The notes beneath the pieces were generated by a model. The model saw only the letters and a program-made list of their open reading frames with translations. It was not told the origin of the DNA and searched no databases. Both the position numbers and the translations under genes were made by a program. 16,957 nt of DNA, taken from assembly GCA_049889355.1 (NCBI GenBank), contig JBMHDN010000031.1, forward strand, positions 1-16,957, read 5' to 3'. The first letter of the stretch is position 1, and the number at the start of each line of letters is the position of its first letter. The stretch is from JBMHDN01 sp049889355. Lineage in GTDB: Bacteria; Pseudomonadota; Alphaproteobacteria; Puniceispirillales; Puniceispirillaceae. This document shows positions 1 through 5,539 of this stretch, one piece after another.

Positions 1-40
1 TGTCATAAAAAAAGAAGTGTAACTTCTCTACATTTTCATC

Positions 41-68
41 TTGATCTTATATTCGAATATGATGTAAA
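41..68 (+). promoter_or_regulatory. Possible sigma70-type promoter of tRNA-Glu
   Basis: A TTGATC box (41-46) and a TGTAAA box (63-68) are separated by 16 bases. Each matches the sigma70 consensus at four of six positions, and the expected start site would lie about 10 bases before the tRNA 5' end. The spacer contains a perfect 12-base palindrome, ATATTCGAATAT, at 49-60. The call rests on position and partial consensus only. Confidence 0.35.
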
Positions 69-84
69 CAACCTCAGACCTTTA

Positions 85-160
85 GTCCCGTTCGTCTAGA
101 GGCCTAGGACACCGCCCTTTCACGGCGGCAACACGGGTTCGAATCCCGTACGGGATGCCA
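85..160 (+). tRNA. tRNA-Glu (anticodon TTC)
   Basis: A full cloverleaf can be folded. The acceptor stem GTCCCGT (85-91) pairs with ACGGGAT (150-156), with one G-U pair, followed by discriminator G and an encoded CCA (158-160). The anticodon stem is CCGCC/GGCGG with loop CTTTCAC (117-123), giving anticodon TTC at 119-121. The T-arm has the usual GGTTCGAATCC. The gene is followed by its own intrinsic terminator, so it appears to be a separate transcription unit. Confidence 0.97.
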
Positions 161-187
161 TTTTTGACTGATTAGGTTGAAAGTTGT

Positions 188-224
188 GACGCCTCGGAAA
201 CCATTTCTGGAGGCGTCTTTTTTT
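188..224 (+). terminator. Intrinsic terminator of tRNA-Glu
   Basis: A perfect 8-bp stem, GACGCCTC (188-195) with GAGGCGTC (210-217), is followed directly by a run of seven T (218-224). It lies 27 bases after the tRNA CCA end and 83 bases before the helicase start. Confidence 0.93.
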
Positions 225-307
225 GCTGCTGTTTCATGCAGGGTTGAGAGAAGAGGCCAGGTCCCCATTAAGGGGTGAATTATAGTAGGCTAGTTAAAGA
301 CTCCCTC

Positions 308-2224
308 ATGACAGAACAAATCTCTGATTTTGGCACGCTTGGCGTGAATGCCACACTTGTTGCGCAACTCCATGCGCTCGGCATCGAAAAACCAACCCCT
401 ATTCAGGCTGAAGCGATACCGGCGATCGCCTCAGGGCGTGATATTATGGGGCTGGCCCAGACGGGCACCGGCAAGACAGCGGCTTATCTGTTGCCGCTTA
501 TTCAAGAAATTATGGATAACCCGCCGCCAAAAGGCGTGCGCCGCCCGCGAGTCTTGATATTGGCCCCGACAAGAGAGCTGGCCCATCAGGTATCGAATAA
601 TCTGCGTGATTTTTGCCGCGGCGTGACCTTGCGCTATCTCACTATTTGTGGGGGTGAGCGCTATAAGGGGCAGATTTTTGCCTTGAAAAAAGGGGTGGAT
701 GTGTTGGTCGCCACCCCTGGGCGTTTTGAAGATTTGCAGGAAAAAGGTCTGATCGACCTCTCTGATATCAAACATGTGATTTTGGATGAAGCTGATCAGA
801 TGATTGATTTGGGGTTTTATCCAGCGATTAAACGGATTTGTGCTGGTGTGCCGATGCCGCGCCAGATGCTGTTTTTCTCGGCCACCATGCCAAAGGAAAT
901 GCAGGAACTGGCTGATGAGTTTCTGGATAACGTGCTGAATATCCGCATTAAAAGCAAGAATATCACCGCTGATACGGTGGATCAGCGCGCGATCCTGGTC
1001 AGTGAGCCGAAAAAGCGCGACAAATTAGAAGAGCTGATCGCTGAGGCAGGCGGCGAGCAGGTGCTGATTTTTGCCGGCACCAAACGGCGTGTTGAGATGT
1101 TAACTGAATATCTGGCCCATCAGGATATCGCGGTGGATATGCTGCATGGCGATATGCGCCAGTTGATTCGCACCAAAGTCTTGCGCAATTTCAAAGCCGG
1201 ACGCTTGCAGGTGTTGGTCGCCACTGATGTGGCGGCACGCGGGATTGATGTATCAGGCCTGAACTGGGTGATTAATTTTGATTTGCCGCAATTGCCTGAG
1301 GTGTATGTGCACCGCATCGGGCGCACTGGCAGAGCAGAACAAAAAGGCGTGGCGATTTCACTATGTGCGCCAGGCCAGCAAAGCCAGCTAAAAGCCATCC
1401 GCAAACATGTTAAAGGGGTGATCGCCCTCTATAATGCCAATGGCGATATGGTCGAAGCAGATGATCTGAAATCAGAGCCATCTGGCAATAACCGGCGCGC
1501 CAGAGGCGGGCGTGGCGGCAGCTTCCGGCAAAATAGAAGTGGCGGCAGAGATGGCGGCAGAGGCGGGGCTCGCAGAGATGGGGCTCGCAGAGATGGGGCT
1601 GGCCCAAGAGGCGAGAGAAGCGGGCCAAAGGGCGAGCGGCGGCGTTCTAGAGATGATGGCATGGGCCAGGGACGGCGTTCGGGCTGGTCGCCAGCTGAGC
1701 AAGATGACCGGCCTGCCAAGCGCAAATCAAAATTTAAGAAAAAAGATAATGCGGCTCAGCGCCCGCATGGCGGCTTTGGCCGAGATGATGTTGAGCGCGG
1801 CGATTTCGATAGAGACAGGGCTGGTTTCGGGGGCAAGAAAAAGCGCTTTAAAGGGCATGAAGAGCGGCCCTATGCACAGCGCCCTGATAGAGACAGGTCT
1901 GATAGAGAGAGATCTGATAGAGATAGGTCTTTTGAGGATCGGGCAGGGCGCAATCAGCGCAGGGGCGATGATTTTGAGCGCGGCGCTAAGCCCGACAGAT
2001 CAAAAGCCAGATCAAAGGCCAGATCAAAGGCCGGATCAAAGGCCGGATCAAAGGGCGGGCCAAAAGCTGGGCCAAAAGCTGGGCAGGGTGATAAGCCAAC
2101 ATCACGTCCTTTTAAAACCAGCGCCGGTAAAAATAGTTCTGGTAAAAATAGTTCTGGTAAAAACAGCGCTGTTAAGAACACAGGTGCTAAGGGCGGGTCT
2201 GCCCCGCTTAAGCGGCGAAAATAG
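308..2224 (+). CDS. DEAD-box ATP-dependent RNA helicase with long basic tail
   Basis: This is an ATP-dependent RNA helicase of the DeaD/RhlE/SrmB group, expected to remodel RNA in the cytoplasm (ribosome assembly, mRNA decay or cold adaptation). The full motif set is visible in the 638-residue product: Q motif PTPIQ 29-33, Walker A AQTGTGKT 50-57, APTREL 86-91, TPGR 136-139, DEAD 160-163, SAT 191-193, ATDVAARGID 305-314 and HRIGRTGR 335-342. From about residue 385 on there is a low-complexity, Arg/Lys/Gly/Asp-rich tail of roughly 250 residues, likely an RNA-binding arm, built partly from short in-frame DNA repeats. I chose ATG 308 because the family usually starts about 20-30 residues before the Q motif; a GTG at 275 would add 11 residues and has AAGGGG right next to it. 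No strong ribosome site precedes 308. The exact subfamily is uncertain. Confidence 0.95.
   Translation: MTEQISDFGTLGVNATLVAQLHALGIEKPTPIQAEAIPAIASGRDIMGLAQTGTGKTAAYLLPLIQEIMDNPPPKGVRRPRVLILAPTRELAHQVSNNLRDFCRGVTLRYLTICGGERYKGQIFALKKGVDVLVATPGRFEDLQEKGLIDLSDIKHVILDEADQMIDLGFYPAIKRICAGVPMPRQMLFFSATMPKEMQELADEFLDNVLNIRIKSKNITADTVDQRAILVSEPKKRDKLEELIAEAGGEQVLIFAGTKRRVEMLTEYLAHQDIAVDMLHGDMRQLIRTKVLRNFKAGRLQVLVATDVAARGIDVSGLNWVINFDLPQLPEVYVHRIGRTGRAEQKGVAISLCAPGQQSQLKAIRKHVKGVIALYNANGDMVEADDLKSEPSGNNRRARGGRGGSFRQNRSGGRDGGRGGARRDGARRDGAGPRGERSGPKGERRRSRDDGMGQGRRSGWSPAEQDDRPAKRKSKFKKKDNAAQRPHGGFGRDDVERGDFDRDRAGFGGKKKRFKGHEERPYAQRPDRDRSDRERSDRDRSFEDRAGRNQRRGDDFERGAKPDRSKARSKARSKAGSKAGSKGGPKAGPKAGQGDKPTSRPFKTSAGKNSSGKNSSGKNSAVKNTGAKGGSAPLKRRK
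1565..1600 (+). repeat. 15-bp in-frame tandem repeat in helicase tail
   Basis: The unit GGGGCTCGCAGAGAT occurs at 1565-1579 and 1580-1594, followed by a six-base partial copy. The 15-bp length keeps the helicase reading frame and encodes repeated Gly-Ala-Arg-Arg-Asp-like blocks. Confidence 0.9.
1886..1930 (+). repeat. 15-bp in-frame tandem repeat (three units)
   Basis: Three adjoining 15-base units (1886-1900, 1901-1915, 1916-1930) of the form GATAGAGAnAGGTCT encode DRDRS, DRERS and DRDRS in the helicase tail. Confidence 0.9.
1997..2080 (+). repeat. 12-bp in-frame tandem repeat (seven units)
   Basis: Seven consecutive 12-base units run from AGATCAAAAGCC at 1997 to GGGCCAAAAGCT ending at 2080, with gradual divergence along the array. 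They encode RSKA three times, then GSKA, GSKG, GPKA and GPKA. Confidence 0.93.
2126..2185 (+). repeat. 15-bp in-frame tandem repeat near helicase C-terminus
   Basis: GGTAAAAATAGTTCT is present twice exactly (2126-2140, 2141-2155). A third diverged copy lies at 2156-2170 and a weak fourth at 2171-2185. They encode the GKNSS series. Confidence 0.88.
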
Positions 2225-2879
2225 CCTCACCAAGTGAGGGGATAATCTGATCTGGGGTTAGGCCAAGGCGTTCTATCGGCTGGCCAGCCCGGTTTACCCA
2301 GTGGGTTTGAAAGCCGAACCGGCCGGCCCCGGCAATATCCCATCCATTGGATGAGAAAAACCGCACCTCATCTGCGCGGCAGTCAAAATGATCACAGACC
2401 AGCTGATAAACAGACGGGTCTGGTTTGAATATGCCAGCCTGGTCTACCGATAACAGCACGTCTAAATGCGCATCAAGACCTGCAGAGGTGGCGGCATCGG
2501 CCAGCATAGCTGAATCTGCATTTGATAAAATGGCGGTTTGATAGCCAGCAGCACGCGCACGCTCCAAAGCTGGCAGCGCATCATCATAAGGGGTTAAGCG
2601 GCGATAGAGGCCAAGCAAGGCATCGCGCAAGGCCGGATCGCTGAGGGATAGGCTTTCTAAGGCGAAATCCAGCCCGTCTTCGGTGATCTGCCAGAAACTG
2701 ACATAATGACCGGTGAGCGCGCGCAGCCAGCTATATTGAAGTTGGCGACTGCGCCAGAGCGCGGCAAGAGCTGGCCAGTTTTTGGCTAAATCAGGGAAAC
2801 GGCCAGAGGCGGCCAGCTGGCGCGCAGCAGCATCCACATCCAGCAAGGTGCCATAGGCATCAAAAACAGCGAGTTTCAT
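2208..2879 (-). CDS. L-2-haloacid dehalogenase (HAD superfamily, type II)
   Basis: The 223-residue product matches the haloacid dehalogenase type II family, which hydrolyses L-2-haloacids such as 2-chloropropionate or chloroacetate to 2-hydroxyacids in the cytoplasm. From memory of the Pseudomonas enzymes, the catalytic set is present: nucleophile Asp7 in FDAYGT, Thr11, Arg43 in ALWRSRQ, Ser119-Asn120 in ILSN, Lys152 in FKPD, Tyr158, and Ser176/Asn178/Asp181 in FFSSNGWD. The cap-region text LQYSWLRAL is also typical. I chose ATG at 2879 because AAGGAG lies 9 bases upstream and the protein then starts at the catalytic strand; an in-frame extension to 3026 has no family support. The 3' end overlaps the convergent helicase gene by 17 bp. 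The natural substrate may differ from haloacids. Confidence 0.92.
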   Translation of the reverse strand: MKLAVFDAYGTLLDVDAAARQLAASGRFPDLAKNWPALAALWRSRQLQYSWLRALTGHYVSFWQITEDGLDFALESLSLSDPALRDALLGLYRRLTPYDDALPALERARAAGYQTAILSNADSAMLADAATSAGLDAHLDVLLSVDQAGIFKPDPSVYQLVCDHFDCRADEVRFFSSNGWDIAGAGRFGFQTHWVNRAGQPIERLGLTPDQIIPSLGEAIFAA

Positions 2880-3103
2880 GGGGGGTGCTCCTTTTGTCGG
2901 GGTTGTGTCTCTGAGCTGATATGGCTCTTTTCTCAGCGCCCGCTCTATGCTAAATTGCAGGCGCGTGGAAATCAACGCATTGGATGGCTGACCATCTGAG
3001 GCGCTGCATAGATTTATTGAACCCATGCCAGCGGTATTGATGCGGATAGGCTATCCATCAAGGCAGAGGCATGCGGGGGTGTTAAAAAAGGAGAAAGAAA
3101 AAG

Positions 3104-3202
3104 ATGGATCCAACAATCGGACTTTATCTTGTGATTGGTTTTGTGGTGGTATTGTGCCTTGGCATCTGGGCCTTTGGTAAATTTTCAGTACGCCCTGACT
3201 AA
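3104..3202 (+). CDS. Small single-helix membrane peptide (32 aa), function unknown
   Basis: ATG 3104 is preceded by AAAAAAGGAGAAAG, a strong ribosome site with good spacing, and the frame runs 32 codons to TAA at 3200-3202. The product has a short polar start (MDPT), about 22 hydrophobic residues from Ile5 to Phe24, then a basic end (GKFSVRPD). This is a classic one-helix membrane peptide with a cytoplasmic positive tail. It stands alone and is followed by an intrinsic terminator at 3294-3322, which supports a real short transcript. I do not recognise the family. It could be a small accessory subunit of a membrane enzyme or transporter, but nothing nearby says which. Confidence 0.62.
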   Translation: MDPTIGLYLVIGFVVVLCLGIWAFGKFSVRPD

Positions 3203-3242
3203 TCCGCGCTGAAGTCGCATTGAACCAGCACAGGCCAAGGCC

Positions 3243-3273
3243 AAGGTTAAAGCATGTAAGGTTAAAAGCATGT
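3243..3273 (+). repeat. Imperfect 15/16-bp tandem duplication
   Basis: AAGGTTAAAGCATGT (3243-3257) is followed at once by AAGGTTAAAAGCATGT (3258-3273), differing by one inserted A. It lies in the 3' untranslated stretch between the small membrane peptide gene and its terminator. Confidence 0.85.
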
Positions 3274-3293
3274 GCGGTAAAAAGATGATGTGA

Positions 3294-3322
3294 AAAGAGT
3301 GCCGTTTTGGTGCTCTTTTTTT
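3294..3322 (+). terminator. Intrinsic terminator downstream of small membrane peptide
   Basis: The stem GAGTGCC (3297-3303) pairs with GGTGCTC (3309-3315) with two G-U pairs. It is extended by A-T pairs around loop GTTTT and followed by T at 3316-3322. Confidence 0.82.
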
Positions 3323-3324
3323 AT

Positions 3325-3372
3325 GATTGGCTGTTTTTATGACTGGCTGTTTTTATGACTGGCTGTTTTTAT
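3325..3372 (+). repeat. Three tandem copies of a 16-bp repeat
   Basis: GATTGGCTGTTTTTAT (3325-3340) is followed by two identical units GACTGGCTGTTTTTAT (3341-3356, 3357-3372). The array starts right after the terminator and its last unit supplies the stop codon (complement of 3369-3371) of the convergent scaffold-protein gene. Confidence 0.95.
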
Positions 3373-3797
3373 GGCTTTTTGGGGTGCGTGTAATCCTCGC
3401 CAAGGGCCCGGCCAGCCTCAAAAGAGAGGGTCACGCATTTATGGCGGTTTGACACCGCTTTGACAGGGGTAAGACAAGATAGGGCGGGATCAAAAGGTGC
3501 AGCCTGTTTATCAGCCAGAAAAGCGGCGATATCATCACTAAGCTGATTTAAATGGCTGATATCTGCACCCTGGACCAAATGGCCAAACAAGCCGGCCCCC
3601 GCCTCGCAGAGCGCACAGCCCCGTACATCCATGCCAATATGGCTGATTTTATCTTGGGTGAGGGTCAGGCTGAGGCGGACTTCATCGCCGCACACCGGGT
3701 TGCGTTTAGCGATATAAAGCCCATCTTTTGCAGGGGCATCGAAAGCACGCGCCGTGCGTGCCCATGCCAGTAATTTTTCCTGATAGAGCCCATGCAT
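3369..3797 (-). CDS. NifU/IscU-like iron-sulfur cluster scaffold protein
   Basis: The 142-residue protein resembles the NifU N-terminal/IscU/SufU scaffold family, on which [2Fe-2S] or [4Fe-4S] clusters are built before transfer. The N-terminus LYQEKLL followed by NPVCGDEV (33-40) matches the family opening. The likely metal ligands are Cys36, Asp38, Cys61 in VRGCALC and Cys121 in NRHKCVTL. Cys64 and Cys108 are extra cysteines. ATG 3797 was chosen because family members begin a few residues before LYQE; a TTG at 3857 would add 20 residues unlike the family. The gene lies 71 bases after the small membrane protein on the same strand and may be cotranscribed with it. No cysteine desulfurase or other Suf/Isc gene is present in the window, so its partner is unknown. 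Confidence 0.85.
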   Translation of the reverse strand: MHGLYQEKLLAWARTARAFDAPAKDGLYIAKRNPVCGDEVRLSLTLTQDKISHIGMDVRGCALCEAGAGLFGHLVQGADISHLNQLSDDIAAFLADKQAAPFDPALSCLTPVKAVSNRHKCVTLSFEAGRALGEDYTHPKKP

Positions 3798-3868
3798 CTG
3801 CCGCTTAACCTTGTGCAAACAGGCGGCAGGGCAGCGGCGGTATACAAGCGCGCCCAAAGGCGGCTAGA

Positions 3869-4006
3869 TTAGCCTGCTTCAGCCAGAAGCAGATATAAGC
3901 AAACCGCTGCTGCGACATAAGAGAGAATGATGGTCCAGTGAATCGAGTTGTAGACATTTTCTTCTGGAACATGCGCTGGGCGTTCTTTTTTCTGTGCTTG
4001 AGCCAT
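3869..4006 (-). CDS. Small single-helix membrane protein (45 aa), function unknown
   Basis: ATG at 4006 is preceded by AAGGGGGAACACAAC, a good ribosome site, and the frame ends at TAA 3869-3871. The product starts with a soluble, charged stretch of about 20 residues (MAQAQKKERPAHVPEEN), followed by one hydrophobic helix of roughly 20 residues from about Ile22 to Leu41 and a short AEAG end. This layout resembles small accessory subunits of respiratory oxidases (for example the short subunit IV of bacterial aa3 oxidases), but I cannot see a diagnostic motif and leave it unassigned. It lies 107 bases after nhaA and 71 bases before the Fe-S scaffold gene, all on one strand. Confidence 0.68.
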   Translation of the reverse strand: MAQAQKKERPAHVPEENVYNSIHWTIILSYVAAAVCLYLLLAEAG

Positions 4007-4057
4007 GTTGTGTTCCCCCTTGAATGGCTGCTCAAATTGATGCTGAACAAGGCTGTT

Positions 4058-4103
4058 CAGGCTGGTCTTATTTTAGGGGCATTACGCCGATAAGTCCAGC
4101 CTG
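4058..4103. repeat. Long inverted repeat between nhaA and the 45-aa gene
   Basis: CAGGCTGGTCTTA (4058-4070) and TAAGTCCAGCCTG (4091-4103) form 13-base arms with a single mismatch around a 20-base loop. A second, smaller hairpin (CTGAACA 4043-4049 with TGTTCAG 4054-4060) shares three bases with the first arm, so the two compete. Neither has a T-run on the nhaA strand, so this is not a textbook terminator. Confidence 0.7.
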
Positions 4104-4113
4104 AGCCATAGGG

Positions 4114-5361
4114 TTAATCCATTTTCTTGACGCCAATGAACTTGCCAACAGCCAGTGAGATAAAGACCGCACCAAAGCTGAAAAGGGCGCCCATTTTCGC
4201 CGCATCCTGAACCATGCCAGGGGCAAAAGCGACCGCAGAGATAAAGAGCGAGACGGTAAAGCCAATCGCCGCGATAAAGCCAATGATCAGCAAATCAATC
4301 GTGCGCATCCCCTCTGGCATGCCAAAACGCATGACATTGGCGGCAATCGCCCCGAATAAGAAGATACCCACCGGCTTACCGATCAACAGGCCAGCCAGCA
4401 CCAGCCAGGTCGCATCGCCGATAGAGGAGAAGACCACGCCGGCATTGGCAAAGCCAAACAGCATCAAAATCCATTCCACCGGCATTTTCAGCCCATGTTC
4501 CATATCATTTAAGATGTCATGCTGGTGGGTTTCTTCAGCCCCGAAAATGCCATAATCGCTATCCGCATGCGGAATAGCCGGAATAATTGGCAACAGGCCA
4601 AGGGCAGGGTGGACGCCGGCCTGCTGGAAGCCATACCAGCTGATTGCCCCGCCAATGATATAAGGCCAATAGCCAAAACGCTTGCGCATGGCAGCAGAGG
4701 CCGGATTAGCCGGATCATCGCCATCTGCTTTGCGTGGTAGGTGGTTAAAGACATACCAGACCGCAAAAGCGGCCCCAAAAGACATGCCAAGCCAGAGCGG
4801 CTGAAGCTCGCCTTGCGGATAGAAAATCGCCAAGATGACAAGGCCTGCCGCATCATCCGCAATTGCCAGCAATAACAAGAAGCCCACAGCCGGATGTTTG
4901 GCCCCGAAAATAATCCGGCCGACCAGATAAGAAAAGGCGATATCAGTTGCCGCTGGAATAGCCCAGCCATTGGCCAGAATGGCGAATTTACCAATGGCAT
5001 AAGCACCAAGCAGATAGACCGTGATAGGACCTATCATCCCGCCAGCCCCGGCCATTAAAGGAGTGAGGGCTTTTTTACCGCGCAAAGAGCCATTTTTCAG
5101 CGCGACCGCTTCCCAAACCTCTTTACCCGCAATCGCAAAGAACAGCGCCATCAGCACATCATTAATCAGATAATGCAGGGTCAGCGTGCGATGCCCATCA
5201 TGCAGATGACCAATGAAAAAATGATCAATCAGCACATAATCGACAATATGATGATAGCTGTAATAATCGATATTCGCCCATGTCAGCGCGATAACCGCGC
5301 CCATAATCAGCAGGACAGAATATTCGGAAACAAAGCTCCAGACACCGGTGGATTTCGCCAT
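4114..5361 (-). CDS. nhaA: Na+/H+ antiporter NhaA
   Basis: The 415-residue inner-membrane protein exchanges cytoplasmic Na+ (or Li+) for external H+ and supports pH and salt homeostasis. Family landmarks seen: INDVLMALFFAIAGKEV (66-82), GWAIPAATDIAF with Thr139-Asp140 (E. coli Thr132-Asp133), the transport pair Asp169-Asp170 in AIADDAAG (E. coli Asp163-Asp164), FGFANAGV (302-309), GKPVGIFLF with Lys329 (E. coli Lys300), and AIGFTVSLFISAVAF (365-379). About a dozen hydrophobic segments are evident. The start ATG has AAGGGG about 7 bases upstream. It is somewhat longer than the usual 380-390 residues, with a His-rich segment at 37-63 and an acidic/His-rich loop at 265-290. A terminator-like hairpin lies in the leader just upstream, which may attenuate expression. 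Confidence 0.95.
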   Translation of the reverse strand: MAKSTGVWSFVSEYSVLLIMGAVIALTWANIDYYSYHHIVDYVLIDHFFIGHLHDGHRTLTLHYLINDVLMALFFAIAGKEVWEAVALKNGSLRGKKALTPLMAGAGGMIGPITVYLLGAYAIGKFAILANGWAIPAATDIAFSYLVGRIIFGAKHPAVGFLLLLAIADDAAGLVILAIFYPQGELQPLWLGMSFGAAFAVWYVFNHLPRKADGDDPANPASAAMRKRFGYWPYIIGGAISWYGFQQAGVHPALGLLPIIPAIPHADSDYGIFGAEETHQHDILNDMEHGLKMPVEWILMLFGFANAGVVFSSIGDATWLVLAGLLIGKPVGIFLFGAIAANVMRFGMPEGMRTIDLLIIGFIAAIGFTVSLFISAVAFAPGMVQDAAKMGALFSFGAVFISLAVGKFIGVKKMD

Positions 5362-5399
5362 TTTGCACCCCTTTTTATCTGTGTTGTCTAAATGGTCGC

Positions 5400-5432
5400 A
5401 AAAAACCAGCCTCTTTGAAACAGATAGGCTGG
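5400..5432 (-). terminator. Terminator-like hairpin in nhaA leader
   Basis: Read on the nhaA strand, CCAGCCT (5432-5426) pairs perfectly with AGGCTGG (5412-5406) across a 13-base loop, then six T follow (5405-5400). It ends 38 bases before the nhaA start, and no other minus-strand gene lies upstream for it to end. It is either an attenuator or a terminator of antisense transcription from the divergent region. Confidence 0.6.
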
Positions 5433-5451
5433 CCTTCTTTAACGCGCTTAC

Positions 5452-5480
5452 TAGATAGGGTATATGGGCATTTTATTCAA
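5452..5480 (-). promoter_or_regulatory. Possible sigma70-type promoter for nhaA
   Basis: On the minus strand TTGAAT (5480-5475) and TATCTA (5457-5452) are 17 bases apart, matching consensus at four of six positions each. A start near 5445 would place the hairpin at 5432-5400 at the very beginning of the transcript. Just upstream is a perfect palindrome GGCATATGCC (5481-5490). Confidence 0.4.
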
Positions 5481-5539
5481 GGCATATGCCATGCCAATTT
5501 AGCGATGTCGGCTTGTGTTTTTTATATCGAGGAAGTGGC

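Noticed and set aside
1512..2237. 241-codon open frame in another forward frame over the helicase tail
   Set aside because: It exists because the in-frame repeats lack stops in the shifted frame too; its product is repetitive and lacks its own ribosome site, while the helicase frame is continuous with the motif-rich domain.
2880..3026. N-terminal 49-residue extension of the dehalogenase
   Set aside because: The extension has no family similarity, and a good ribosome site precedes the internal ATG at 2879 exactly where the family begins.
3325..3372. CRISPR-like repeat array
   Set aside because: Units are directly adjacent 16-mers with no spacers and no cas genes.
4509..5009. 166-codon minus-strand frame inside nhaA
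   Set aside because: It overlaps the conserved antiporter frame over its full length and has no recognisable domain or separate start signal.
5362..5539. Li+/Na+ riboswitch upstream of nhaA
   Set aside because: A terminator-like stem is present, but I could not identify a conserved aptamer and the space before it looks short; kept only as an attenuator-like observation.
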